Shown here in pieces: positions 10,660 to 22,428 of a stretch of 64,000 nucleotides of DNA. Numbering within the stretch: position 1 is the stretch's first letter; every line of letters begins with the position of its first letter. Origin of the DNA: Ascarosepion bandense (taxonomy: Eukaryota > Mollusca > Cephalopoda > Sepiida > Sepiidae); NCBI GenBank assembly GCA_037127315.1, contig JBBBDQ010001270.1, positions 2,174,501-2,238,500 of the forward strand, read 5' to 3'. A model generated the notes under the pieces. It ran no database searches. It was not told the DNA's origin and worked only from the letters and a program-made list of their open reading frames with translations. A program made the position numbers and the translations under genes.

Positions 10660-11740
10660 TTTGATTAAAGCCCTTCTAACATGGAGGTATCTAAGGAGCA
10701 TTTTAGGCACATAATGATTTATAGATACAAAAAACGAAACACTGCCAAAGAAGTGGCTCAAAACATTCACTCAGCTGATCGAAATGAGTGCTTGAATGAA
10801 AGAACTTGCAGACAATAGTTCGCAAAATTCAGAAACGGGGATTTCAGCCTTGAAGATGGGGATCGAACAGGTCATCCAGTTAACTTTGAAGATAAGCTTC
10901 AAAAGGCAGCGCTTGAACAAAATTTTGCATTATCAGTAGAAGTCTTGGCAATAAATCTTAGTTCAAACCCTACAACTTTTCATCATCATCTCCACCATCT
11001 TGGAAAGTCTCCTCAAACAGGGAAAATCCGTACCTCATGAATTGTCTGAAAGCAACCACAAATCTCAAGTTGACATCTGCTCTTCACTCCATTCTCGCGA
11101 ACTCATTTCAACCTTTTTGGATAGACTAAAAACTGGTGATGAAAAATTGATCTTCTATCGTAATGTTAAGAGTTGTAAACGGTGGCTTGGTAAAAGGGAA
11201 AAGGCCCAACCATAACTGAGAAAGGTACTTTATGGGAAAAAGGTTCTTCTCTCTATCTGGTGTATTTGCAAAAGATTAATTCACTTTGAATTGTAACTAC
11301 CTAATGCAACAATTAGTGCTCAAAGTCAGCAATTAGAGCGTTTGAACCAAGCTTTGCAGAAAAAAGACCCTCTTTAATGAATCGAAAAGGAGTAATTTTT
11401 CATGAGGACAATGCACAATCTCAAACTGAAAAATCACATCACAGAAATTGGAAGAGAATGTTTGGGGAAAAAATCCTCATCCACCTTACTCTCCCGACCT
11501 TGCTCCTTCAGACTATCAATTGTTTCGTTTTTACAAAACCATTTTCAGGAAATAACTCTAACAAGCCAGGAGCAGATCGAAACTAACATTGCAGAGTTCT
11601 TCTATTCAAAACCAAAAGAGTTTTATCTTAATAGGATTAATCAGCTTAAAAATAGATGGAAGAAAGTCATATAAAATCAAGGAATGTACATTGATGATTA
11701 AACTTAGATTAAATACAATGTTTGGTCACTTGTTTTCTTA
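10660..11740 (+). pseudogene. mariner transposase remnant
   Basis: From ATG at 10681 the frame reads MEVSKEHFRHIM, then KEVAQNIHSADRNECL, CRQ-stop-FAKFRNGDFSLEDGDRTG. This is the helix-turn-helix pair of a mariner transposase of the SETMAR-related type. After frame changes the catalytic blocks follow: TGDEKLIFYRNVK (about 11130), FHEDNAQSQ (about 11396) and SPDLAPSDYQLF (about 11490), so all three DD34D aspartates are still visible. The C-terminal KEFYLNRINQLKNRWKK ends near 11672. At least three frameshifts and an internal Trp-to-stop change make it a pseudogene. No crisp inverted repeats were identified. Confidence 0.88.
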
Positions 11741-11789
11741 ATCCAAAAATCAGACTGAACTTAAGGGATGACCTGATAGCTCCCTGCTG

Positions 11790-11862
11790 GGTGAAAATCC
11801 TCATCTCAGTTAGTCATATCTCTTTCGAGACATGATCTCCCAAATGTGTCTATATATGACAA
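11790..11862 (+). repeat. SINE family A tail fragment
   Basis: AGTCATATCTCTTTCGAGAC, then ATGATCTCCCAAATGTGT, matches the 3' part of SINE A only. Confidence 0.5.
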
Positions 11863-12216
11863 TTTTCTGCAATTTCATGTGAATCTGACTGGATAAAAAG
11901 AAAAATGGTATCATATGTGGCGTTTCGAATTCATGGAGAGACAAGGTGTCCATTTGAATTCCCATTGAATTCTGAAGACCACAGATTATGCTAACGTTGG
12001 TTTAACATTTTCACTCTAAACATAATTAATGCTCACTACAACATTCTCAGATGAATCTTTGATAAAAATGAAACATGTTCTATTTGTATTTTATCAATCT
12101 GTCGGATTCCGATCTATATTCGGTGAAAACTCCATCATATAAATTTTTATTCCCACATAAAAAATGTGTATTTAATGTTAGTAAAATATATATTCTATCG
12201 TGAAATACATACACTA

Positions 12217-12450
12217 CCGACTTTTGATAATACTGCACAATGACATGTGCATCAAATGAACTGTTCTGGTGTCCAGTTTTTGTGCTCTCTTCCCCATGCT
12301 AGTCTCTTCTTTTTATTGGCTGGCCGAAGCAAAGGCTTCCTGGCTGCCTTGTAAAATTTTGCAAAGTAATTATAGCAAAAAAACATTCTATTTTCATTTA
12401 GAATTATCTACTTGGCAATAAATACTAAAAATAGTATGAAATACAACATT
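12217..12450 (-). mobile_element. Tc1-type MITE, second copy (one arm)
   Basis: Begins CACTACCGACTTTTGATAAT after TA. Its interior matches 7850-8100 in reverse (GGTGTCCAGTTTTTGTG, TTGGCTGGCCGAAGCAAAGG), and it ends in the TIR-proximal ACTTGGCAATAAATACTAAA. The distal arm is missing where SINE sequence starts. Confidence 0.6.
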
Positions 12451-12454
12451 TTTT

Positions 12455-12545
12455 TAGAAAAGAAAATCCCAGTTGGAATTCGATCTCGGCTCTCCAATTT
12501 CCAATTTTGAGCCATTGTATATATCATTATATATTAGTTTGGTCG
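12455..12545 (-). repeat. SINE family A head fragment
   Basis: CCAGTTGGAATTCGATCTCG, then GCTCTCCAATTT, is the complement of the B-box side of SINE A. It is truncated. Confidence 0.5.
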
Positions 12546-12567
12546 ACATGTTTATGTTAGTATTTGA

Positions 12568-12975
12568 TGTTCAATCAGTCAGTTAAGTGCTATACGTGAT
12601 ACACGCTTTGAGCGATCATGTCTGTATAAGCCACTATGAGGTGTTGGAAAGAATGGCAACAAAAGGAAAATTGATGCTGAGCATCAGGAAGAGACAACTG
12701 AAGTTTCTGGGACATGCAATGAGGAAAGAGAGCCTGGAGACGTAGGCGATCAGTAGGTTGCCATTACTTTCTGCGGTAGACTGGTTGCTAAACAAGGTTA
12801 GGGAACCCAATATGTCCAGTTATTTACCCAATAACTGGAGGGAAGAGACGGATTAATACCTTTCCTAAGGGCATTTGCGCGTAAGTGAATGCGGGGAATT
12901 CAACAGGTATTCGAACTCGGTTCCCCAATTTCTTTTTCCGAGTCGATATCCACTGCACCAAAATGCAAATCCAAA
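12568..12975 (-). mobile_element. SINE family A interrupted by LINE RT fragment
   Basis: The SINE tail (AGTCAGTTAAGTGCTATACG) is at 12575-12630 and its body and head (CAGTAGGTTGCCATTACTTT ... GAGTCGATATCCACTGCACC) are at 12750-12975. Between them, 12635-12750 is a plus-strand fragment of the RTE-like LINE encoding KRKLMLSIRKRQLKFLGHAM. The ~37 bp of SINE that normally sit at the junction are replaced rather than simply split. Confidence 0.7.
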
Positions 12976-13074
12976 GCTGTTATTTGCTGTTAGTCAACAT
13001 TAAAATAATTTGTTACTAATTATCTTTACCATCATTGTTTTTTTTTTATTGTATTGATACACCAATCATATCCA

Positions 13075-13345
13075 GACCATTTTTCATATCACTCCAAGCA
13101 AGGCGGGACTGTCACTATTGCGCAGGGGGTCGCACACACAGATAGAGAGAGATACATAGAGGGAGAGAGAGAACAAGAGAACAGAGTACAGGGGGTGTTG
13201 AAGAAAGGATAAAAGATAGATAAAATTTAGGGAGATAGACGATGGTAATTTCCGCTTTATCTCAACTTTTGGATGTTGTAACAAGAGTCTTTACTAAGAG
13301 AGTTCCACAGACAGGAAGCTTGAGAAAATAAACACTTTGTGTAGA
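13075..13345 (-). mobile_element. LINE family A, 3' end (antisense)
   Basis: Begins with the complement of the family tail (TATCACTCCAAGCAAGGCGG) and continues through 3' UTR with (GA)-rich sequence. The C-terminal coding remnant (GTTCCACAGACAGGAAGC, antisense of SRLWN) is near 13300-13320. Confidence 0.7.
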
Positions 13346-14006
13346 AACCGCCTTGATTAAGGAAAGTCGAGGCAGAGTGACACTGTAGTCGATTTATTGG
13401 CAAGCCAAGAAATTACAAAAAGACTTTTCCTTTCTTTTGATTTACAAAGACTAGCTTAGATATCACATAAGACCGCAAGCCTGGAACAGCCTGTATCGAT
13501 GGTACTCACAGTAATTAAAATGCGAGACAAACATTACACCATATCGATGTGCTGGACTTTTCTAGAAGTATGAATTGTCTATTTACTATTATAGCGTTTA
13601 GAATGTCCAAATAGAACTTCTTTCTAACTAATGGAATACGAAGGCAAATTGTTCAACCGTGTGTGAGTGGCGTGGTGGATCTTAGTTGCAAAGGCTTGAA
13701 CTGGTGGAACTAATGAATGGCGTTCACTAAAAGATCTTCCGTAATAATAGCTAGCGACGTTTCATTTGTGGAAATTGTCTTGTAGGGATGTATTTCATCA
13801 CCCACAAGGATGCGTAGACGCTTTTGAACTCTCTCGAATCAAGAAAGTTATTAGTTAGGTTTTTACACATGGCGAAATTATGATGGTTGGCTGAAAAATT
13901 CAAAGGCTGAAAATGAAGAAGTGATGTTAATGATGTAAAATATTGCATGAATTAATTTTAACTCTTTTTAAAATAATAACTGCATTGTGTTTTTGTTTTT
14001 TTTTTC
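13346..14006. other. No recognisable feature
   Basis: No motif was found beyond a ~40-bp similarity to 8450-8490. A 65-codon minus-strand frame at 13751-13948 has no recognisable features. Confidence 0.45.
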
Positions 14007-14460
14007 AGGTAAACTGACACCTTCTTCTTCTTCTATGTGCCCTGTCCCTTCAGGACGTAGGCGATCATGGTTCTCCACGTCTCCCTATCCCTTGTGGCTC
14101 TTAGTATGTTTGCTCCTGTTGCTCCTGGCAACCCCCGTTCCGTCATCCACCTGATCAGACCCTGCAAATATGTTATCCGCTGCCTTCCTCTGTCTCTCCT
14201 TCCTTCTATCTGACCAGTCAGTATCAGGTTCTCCAGGCTCTCTTTCCTCATTGCATGTCCCAGAAACTTCAGTTGTCTCTTCCTGATGCTCAGTATTAAT
14301 TTCCTTTTTGTTGCCATTCTTTCTAACACCTCGTCGTTGCTTGTATGCTCAGTCCACGATATCCGTAGCATCCTTCTGTAGAACCACATTTTGGCCGCTT
14401 CCAATTTTGTCCTCATTTTTGATGATACAGTTCAAAAAACTTCAAATGTAACTAGTTTCG
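14007..14460 (-). pseudogene. RTE-like LINE C-terminal region
   Basis: The 127-codon minus-strand frame 14033-14416 is unbroken. It reads MWFYRRMLRISWTEHTSNDE, RKRQLKFLGHAMRKESLENL, then GRQRITYLQGLIRWM and RETWRTMIAYVLKGQGT, followed by a stop. This is the C-terminal tail downstream of the RT in this LINE family. Its 3' end carries the short (GAA)n tail (CTTCTTCTTCTT at 14022). It is 5'-truncated and cannot be autonomous. Confidence 0.8.
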
Positions 14461-14483
14461 ACTTCACTTCATACTTATTTTCA

Positions 14484-14640
14484 GGTAAACTGACACCTTC
14501 TTCTTCTTCTATGTGCCCTGTCCCTTCAGGACGTAGGCGATCATGGTTCTCCACGTCTCCCTATCCCTTGTGGCTCTTAGTATGTTTGCTCCTGTTGCTC
14601 CTGGCAAACCCCGTTCCGTCATCCACCTGATCAGGCCTCT
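14484..14640 (-). repeat. Direct duplication of the LINE 3' end at satellite border
   Basis: 14484-14637 repeats 14007-14157 almost base for base, including the non-LINE flank CAGGTAAACTGACACC. It then stops abruptly inside CACCTGATCAGGCCT, where the 154-bp satellite begins. Confidence 0.85.
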
Positions 14641-14822
14641 GCGTAATTTGATTATTATTTTTAATCTTGAATTCTTTCTTTCTTTCTTTTTCGTATTTCT
14701 CTTTGTTTGCTTCTTTCTTTTTTATTTTCTTTCTTTCTTTTATATTTTCTTTCCCTTTCACTTTTATACTTATTACTTATATAATTTTCTGCGTAATTTG
14801 ATTTTTATTTTTAATCTTGAAT

Positions 14823-14854
<32 letters not shown>

Positions 14855-15587
14855 TTTCGTATTTCTCTTTGTTTGCTTTTCTTTTTTTATTTTCTTCTTT
14901 CTTTATATTTTTCTTTTCCTTTCACTTTTTATACTTATTATTATATAATTTTCATGTAATTTGATTTTTATTTTTAATCTTTTCTTTCTTTCTTTCTTTC
15001 TTTCTTTTCGTATTTCTCTTTGTTTGCTTCTTTCTTTTTATTTTCTTTCTTTCTTTTATATTTTCCTTCACTTTTTATACTTATTACTAATATATAATTT
15101 TTCGTGTAATTTGATTTTTATTTTTAATCTTGAATTCTTTCTTTCTTTCTTTTTCTTTCGTATTTCTTTGTTTGCTTCTTTCTTTTTTATTTCCTTCTTT
15201 CTTTATATTTTCTTTCCTTCACTTTTTATACTTATTACTAATATAATTTTCATGTAATTTGATTTTTATTTTTAATCTTGAATTCTTTCTTTCTTTATTT
15301 CTTTTTCGTTTTTCTCTTTTGTTTGCTTCTTTCTTTTTTATTTTCTTCTTCTTTTTATTTTTTACTCCTTCACTTTTTATACTTATTACTAATGTAATTT
15401 TGTGCGTAATTTGGATTTCTATTTTTAATCTTGAATTCTTTCTTTCTTTCTTTCTTTTCGTATTTCTCTTTGTTTGCTTCTTTCTTTTTTATTTTCTTCT
15501 TTCTTTTATATTTTCTTTCCTTCACTTTTTATACTTATTACTAATATAATTTTCTGCGTAATTTGATTTTTATTTTTAATCTTGAAT

Positions 15588-15623
<36 letters not shown>

Positions 15624-15896
15624 TTTCATTTCTTTGTTTGATTCTTTCTTTTTATTTTCTTTCTTTCTTTATATTTTCTTTCCTTCACTTTTTATACTTA
15701 TTACTAATATACTTTTCCGCGTAATTTGATTTTTATTTTTAATCTTGAATTCTTTCTTTCTTTCTTTCTTTCTTTCTTTATTTCTTGTTTGTTTCTTTCT
15801 TTATTTTCTTCTTTCTTTTATATTTTCTTTCCTTCATTTTTATACTTATTACTAATATAATTTTCTGCGTAATTTGATTTTTTTTTAATCTTGAAT

Positions 15897-15928
<32 letters not shown>

Positions 15929-16359
15929 TTTCGTATTTCTTTGTTTGCTTCTTTCTTTTTATTTATTTCTTCTTTATATTTTCTTTCCTTCACTTTTTAT
16001 ACTTATTACTAATATAATTTTCATGTAATTTGATTTTTATTTTTAATCTTGAATTCTTTCTTTCATTCTTTCTTTTCGTATTTCTCTCTTTGTTTGGTTC
16101 TTTCTTTTTTATTTTTTTCTTTCTTTATATTTTCTTTCCTTCACTTTTTATACTTATTACTTATATAATTTTCTTCGTAATTTTATTTATTTTTAATCTT
16201 GAATTCTTTCTTTCTTTCTGTCTTTCTTTTTCTTGTATTTCTCTTTGTTTCTTTCTTTCTTTTTATTTTTCTTTCTTTTATATTTTCTTTCCTTCACTTT
16301 TTATACTTATTACTAATATACTTTTCCATGTAATTTGATTTTATTTTTAATCTTGAATT

Positions 16360-16395
<36 letters not shown>

Positions 16396-17248
16396 TTTCG
16401 TATTTCTTTGTTTGTTTCTTTCTTTTTATTTTCTTTCTTTCTTTTATATTTTCTTTCCTTCACTTTTTATACTTATTATTATATAATTTTCATGTAATTT
16501 GATTTTTATTTAATCTTTCTTTCTTTCTTTCTTTCTTTTCGTATTTCTCTTTGTTTGTTTCTTTCTTTATTTTCTTTCTTTCTTTTATATTTTCTTTCCT
16601 TCTCACTTTTATACTTATTACTAATATAATTTTCTGCGTAATTTTATTTTTATTTTTAATCTTGAATTTTCTTTCTTTCGTATTTCTTTGTTTGCTTCTT
16701 TCTTTTTATTTCTTTCTTTTTTATTTTCTTTCCTTTCACTTTTTATACTTATTAGTAATATAATTTTCTGCGTAATTTGATTTTTATTTTTAATCTTGAA
16801 TTCTTTCTTTCTTTCTTTCTTTTTCGTATTTCTCTTTGTTTGCTTCTTTCTTTTTTATTTCCTTCTTTCTTTTATATTTTCTTTCCTTCACTTTTTATAC
16901 TTATTACTAATATAATTTTCTGCGTAATTTGATTTTTATTTTTAATCTTGAATTCTTTCTTTCTTTATTTCTTTTTCGTTTTTCTCTTGTTTGCTTCTTT
17001 TATTTTCTTCTTCTTTTATATTTTCTTTACCTTCACTTTATACTTATTACTAATGTAATTTTGTGCGTAATTTGATTTCTATTTTTAATCTTGAATTCTT
17101 TCTTTCTTTCTTTCTTTTTCGTATTTCTCTTTGTTTGTTTCTTTCTTTTTATTTCTCTTTCTTTTATATTTTCTTTCCTTCACTTTTTATACTTATTACT
17201 AATATAATTTTCTGCGTAATTTGATTTTTATTTTTAATCTTGAATTCT

Positions 17249-17284
<36 letters not shown>

Positions 17285-20200
17285 TTTCGTATTTCTCTTT
17301 TGTTTGATTCTTTCTTTTTATTTCTTTCTTTTTATATTTTCTTTCCTTCACTTTTTATACTTATTACTAATATACTTTTCCGCGTAATTTGATTTTTATT
17401 TAATCTTGAATTCTTTCTTTCTTTCTTTCTTTCTTTTTCGTATTTCTTTGTTTGCTTCTTTCTTTTTATTTTCTTCTTTCTTTTTATATTTTCTTTCCTT
17501 CATTTTTATACTTATTACTAATATAATTTTCTGCGTAATTTGATTTTTTTTTTAATCTGAATTCTTTCTTTCTTTCTTTCTTTCTTTCTTTTCTTTCGTA
17601 TTTCTTGTTTGCTTCTTTCTTTTTATTTATTTCTTTCTTTTATATTTTCTTTCCTTCACTTTTGCATTTATTAATAATATATCTGCGTAATTTGATTTTT
17701 ATTTTTAATCTTGAATTCTTTCTTCATTCTTTCTTTTTCGTATTTCTTTGTTTGGTTCTTTCTTTTTGTTTTTTTCTTCTTTTTATATTTTCTTCCTTCA
17801 CTTTTATAATTTATTACTTATATAATTTTCTTCGTAATTTTATTTTTATTTTTAATCTTGAATTCTTTCTTTTCTTCTGTCTTTCTTTTTCGTATTTCTC
17901 TTTGTTTCCTTCTTTCTTTTTTATTTTTCTCTTTCTTTATATTTTCTTTCCTTTCACTTTTATACTTATTACTAATATACTTTTCCGCGTAATTTGATTT
18001 TTATTTTAATCTTGAATTCTTTCTTTCTTTCTTTCTTTCTTTTTCGTATTTCTTTGTTTGCTTTTCTTTTTTATTTTCTTTCTTTCTTTTATATTTTCTT
18101 TCCCTTTCACTTTTATACTTATTACTAATATAATTTTCTGCGTAATTTGATTTTTATTTTTGATCTTGAATTCTTCTTTCTTTCTTTCTTCTTTCTTCTT
18201 TTTCGTATTTCTCTTTGTTTGCTTCTTTCTTTTTTATTTTTTCTTTCTTTATATTTTCTTTTCCTTCACTTTTTATACTTATTACTAATATAATTTTCTG
18301 CGTAATTTGATTTTTATTTTTAATCTTGAATTCTTTCTTTCTTTCTTTCTTTTCGTATTTCTCTTTGTTTGCTTCTTTCTTTTTTTATTTTTTTCTTTCT
18401 TTTTATATTTTCTTTCCTTCACTTTTTATACTTATTACTAATATAATTTTCTGCGTAATTTGATTTTTATTTTTAATCTTGAATTCTTTCTTTCTTTCTT
18501 TCTTTTTCGTATTTCTCTTTATTTGCTTCTTTCTTTTTTATTTTTTTCTTTCTTTTATATTTTCTTTCCCTTCACTTTTTATACTTATTACTTTTATAAT
18601 TTTCTGCGTAATTTTATTTTTATTTTTAATCTTGAATTCTTTCTTTCTTTCTTTCTTGCTTTCTTTTTCGTATTTCTCTTTGTTTCCTTCTTTCTTTTTT
18701 ATTTTTCTCTTTCTTTTATATTTTCTTTCCCTTCACTTTTTATACTTATTACTTTTATAATTTTCTGCGTAATTTTATTTTTATTTTTAATCTTGAATTC
18801 TTTCTTTCTTTCTTTCTTGCTTTCTTTTTCGTATTTCTCTTTGTTTCCTTCTTTCTTTTTTATTTTTTCTCTTTCTTTTATATTTTCTTTCCCTTCACTT
18901 TTTATACTTATTACTAATATACTTTTCCGCGTAATTTGATTTTTATTTTTAATCTTGAATTCTTTCTTTCTTTCTTTCTTTCTTTTTCGTATTTCTCTTT
19001 GTTTGCTTCTTTCTTTTTTATTTCCTTCTTTCTTTTATATTTTCTTTCCCTTCACTTTTTATACTTATTACTAATATAATTTTCTGCGTAATTTGATTTT
19101 TATTTTTAATCTTGAATTCTTTCTTTCTTTCTTTCTTTCTTTCTTTTTCGTATTTCTCTTTGTTTGCTTCTTTCTTTTTTATTTTTTTCTTTCTTTTATA
19201 TTTTCTTTCCCTTCATTTTTTATACTTATTACTTATATAATTTTCTGCGTAATTTGATTTTTATTTTTAATCTTGAATTCTTTCTTTCTTTCTTTTTCCT
19301 ATTTCTCTTTGTTTGCTTCTTTCTTTTTTATTTTCTTCTTTCTTTTATATTTTCTTTCCCTTTCACTTTTTATACTTATTACTAATATAATTTTCTGCGT
19401 AATTTGATTTTTATTTTTAATCTTGAATTCTTTCTTTCTTTCTTTCTTTCTTTCTTTTTCGTATTTCTCTTTGTTTGCTTCTTTCTTTTTTATTTTTTTC
19501 TTTCTTTTATATTTTCTTTCCCTTCACTTTTTATACTTATTACTAATATAATTTTCTGCGTAATTTGATTTTTATTTTTAATCTTGAATTCTTTCTTTCT
19601 TTTTCGTATTTCTCTTTGTTTGCTTCTTTCTTTTTTATTTTTTCTTTCTTTTATATTTTCTTTCCCTTCACTTTTTATACTTATTACTTATATAATTTTC
19701 TGCGTAATTTGATTTTTATTTTTAATCTTGAATTCTTTCTTTCTTTCTTTCTTTCTTTCTTTTTCTTTTTGTATTTCTCTTTGTTTGCTTCTTTCTTTTT
19801 TATTTTTTTCTTTCTTTTATATTTTCTTTCCCTTCACTTTTTATACTTATTACTAATATAATTTTCTGCGTAATTTGATTTTTATTTTTAATCTTGAATT
19901 CTTTCTTTCTTTCTTTCTTTTTTGTATTTCTCTTTGTTTGCTTCTTTCTTTTTTATTTTTTCTTTCTTTTATATTTTCTTTCCCTTCACTTTTTATACTT
20001 ATTACTTATATAATTTTCTTCGTAATTTGATTTTTATTTTTAATCTTGTATTCTTTCTTTCTTTCTTTCTTTCTTTCTTTTTCGTATTTCTCTTTGTTTG
20101 CTTCTTTCTTTTTTATTTTTTCTTTCTTTTATATTTTCTTTCCATTCACTTTTTATACTTATTACTTATATAATTTTCTGCGTAATTTGATTTTTATTTT

Positions 20201-20465
20201 TAATCTTGAATTCTTTCTTTCTTTCTTTCTTTTTCGTATTTCTCTTTGTTTGCTTCTTTCTTTTTTATTTTTTTCTTTCTTTTATATTTTCTTTCCCTTC
20301 ACTTTTTATACTTATTACTTATATAATTTTCTGCGGATTTTTTTTTTTTTGTCTTGGATTGTTAAAAATGTTCTTTTTCTGTCTTTCTTTCTTTCTTTCT
20401 TTCTATTACTTCATTTTTCATTCTCATTACCATTCTAATTTTCTGCAGTAATTTTCTTTTTAGTT
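14641..20465. repeat. 154-bp satellite array with TTTC core
   Basis: About 38 head-to-tail units, counted by GCGTAATTTGATTTTTATTT at roughly 14642, 14791, 14955 ... 20189 and 20333. Spacing is 133-177 bp, mean ~154. Each unit has ATCTTGAATTC, a (TTTC)n block of variable length, TCGTATTTCTCTTTGTTTGC, further TTTC-rich sequence and CTTTTTATACTTATTAC. Length variation comes mostly from the TTTC block. The last units (20330-20465) are clearly diverged. Long Phe/Leu/Ser-rich frames here are artefacts of low complexity. Confidence 0.95.
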
Positions 20466-20590
20466 ATATGCATTTTCTACTTCATTTTCATTTCCTTGCA
20501 ACAATCGCACTCAATAATCTTCTACCTTAATCAAATTTAAAAATAAAATATTGAAAATTACCGTTGAAATTTTAAAAATCTCAAGATGCT
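20466..20590. other. AT-rich spacer
   Basis: Short AT-rich stretch between the satellite and a Penelope fragment; nothing recognised. Confidence 0.4.
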
Positions 20591-20862
20591 AGTTTTTTAC
20601 TCAATTATCCAGTCTACAAATAGAAGGTTTAGCAATGGGTACCCCTCTTGGAGCGATGATGACAAATATCCTGATAATACTTTTGCAATTGTAAGATAAA
20701 ACTGAAGTTTTCCACGTCTAATAGAGACGATATTTGGCTGCATAACCATCCATTCAACAAACTGCATTTATATAATTTAATTGAGCTTGATACCCATTCT
20801 ATTGAGTTTAGTTTTAATAAACTTATGTTTTTACAAATAGAATATTTAGCAACGGGCAGTCC
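20591..20862 (+). mobile_element. Penelope-like RT fragment
   Basis: The plus-strand frame near 20612 reads QIEGLAMGTPLGAMMTNIL, the RT motif-B block typical of Penelope-like elements. A second, diverged copy of the same block (FLQIEYLATGSPLE) follows at 20828-20868, so the region holds two overlapping RT pieces. Many stops. Confidence 0.6.
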
Positions 20863-20879
20863 TCTTGAACCTACGAAAG

Positions 20880-21118
20880 CTCATAACTCGAAAGAAACAT
20901 GACTGACATAGCAGAAGACTTTCCCGCGGTAGGTTACCATTACTTTCTGTTTAAGACTAGTTGCCAACAAAAGCTATAGAACTAGAACTGCTCTGCTATT
21001 TAATACATAGCTGGAGGGAAAAGCGGAGATCACTGGGGCGTAAGTGAATGCAAAGAATTCAACTGGAACTCAACTTTCTGATTTCTCGTTCCGAGCCGAT
21101 ATCCACCGCACCAAGCTG
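20880..21118 (-). mobile_element. SINE family A copy
   Basis: Antisense body and head: GAAACATGACTGAC, GGTAGGTTACCATTACTTTC, ending GAGCCGATATCCACCGCACC. The tail beyond the GACATGACTGAC motif is absent. Confidence 0.7.
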
Positions 21119-21124
21119 TTGTCT

Positions 21125-21978
21125 GTCAACCATTACAGGCTCCCATAAGCATGGACCAAGCGATTCTCCCTGAGAGCAATATACTACACCTCCTCGGCCT
21201 TATCCTGTTCTTAGACCTGAAATGGAACCACTATATTGAATCCATAGCAAAATCTACTGCTAAGAAGGTTGGGTCACTATGTCCATCCAGGATGTTTTTT
21301 CCGTGTGAATCCATCCTGCATATATACAAGTCAACCATCCGTCCGTGCATGGAGTACTGCTGCCATTTATGGTCAGGCGCCCCTGCCGTTCTTCTCAGTG
21401 TTCTTGACAGGCTCCAAAGGAGCGTCTGTAATGTGATAGGTACTGATCTGGCGGCTCGACTGCAGCCACTTTCCCATCGTCGAAATGTGGCCTCCCTTTC
21501 TCTGTTCTATAAATACTTTCATGGCTTCTGCTCGGACGAACTTAAGTCACTGATGCCTCCTCAACAGGTGTTTACTCGTGCAACCAGACTGGCAACTGGG
21601 TCCCACCCATTCACAGTTAGGTTAGCCAAATACAGACGACAATTCTACTCCTGCAGCTTCTTCTCTCGCACTTCCTGCCTGTGGAACTCGCTACCATACT
21701 CTTGCTTTCCTGACGGCTACAACCTCCAGAAATTTAAATGCAAAGTCAATACTCATCTACTAACCACTGGACTCTAGCTCTCTCCCCACGCCCGTATATC
21801 CTTCCCTTTCTCTCCGACTATGTATCTGTCATCGCACCTGCTTTCTCAGCTTTCTATTGTTCCTTTCTAACTAGTTTGTACTCCTCACTCTTTTCTAATT
21901 AATCTTTTTACAGTTATGTAGTTCCCCGCACATCAGTGGCATTTCTGCCTTGCTCGGGGTGAAATGATTAAAAAAAAA
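21125..21978 (+). mobile_element. LINE family A, young 5'-truncated copy
   Basis: An open 208-codon frame (21151-21777) covers the part after the RT palm: LLGLILFLDLKWNHYIESIA, SILHIYKSTIRPCMEYC, LSHRRNVASLSLFYKY, FHGFCSDELKSL, SCLWNSLPYSCFPDGY and FKCKVNTHLLTT. This is typical of Jockey/CR1-like LINEs from thumb to C-terminus. The 3' UTR (21778-21967) ends in CTTGCTCGGGGTGAAATGAT and an A-tail. A copy at 39460-40325 is nearly identical, including the UTR, which suggests recent activity. The RT catalytic region itself is missing through 5' truncation. Confidence 0.88.
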
Positions 21979-22428
21979 TGTGTTCTTTGATTTAAGAAGA
22001 AAACGTGACCATTTTCCAACATATATAGCTTTCGCATATAAAAAAGAAGCCGTACGTTTAAAGTGACGCCAGGAGAACATGATAAATTGACCATTAAGTC
22101 TTTTCTCTCTGAAATGTATATCAAACTCTAAATGGTTTCTAAGGTTAAATTAGTCCCTTAAACTTAAAAGCTTTTTAAAGTTTCTTATTTTTTCTCTAAA
22201 ACAAAAACCATATCCACCCGGCCAAATTTAACTGACGTCTTTTTTTTTCCTATACCGTGACAATTTCGCTTAAATTTCATAATTTGTTTAATTTAGACAA
22301 AACTTACAAGTTTTCAAACATATTTCATTAAAATGTTCAGATTCCAAAATGATAGTTTTTAAATATAGGTGAGATATATGTAAAAAGTGTTAATTAAAAT
22401 AGAAGTAAATGGGCATTTTTTTCACATT
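21979..22428. other. No recognisable feature
   Basis: AT-rich sequence; short frames at 21895-22124 on the minus strand are chance overlaps with the LINE tail. Confidence 0.45.

Noticed and set aside
14641..20465. Many overlapping frames rich in Phe, Leu, Ser and Ile (up to 159 codons)
   Set aside because: They are translations of the TTTC-rich 154-bp satellite. They occur in every unit, shift with indels and have no codon bias or conserved start.
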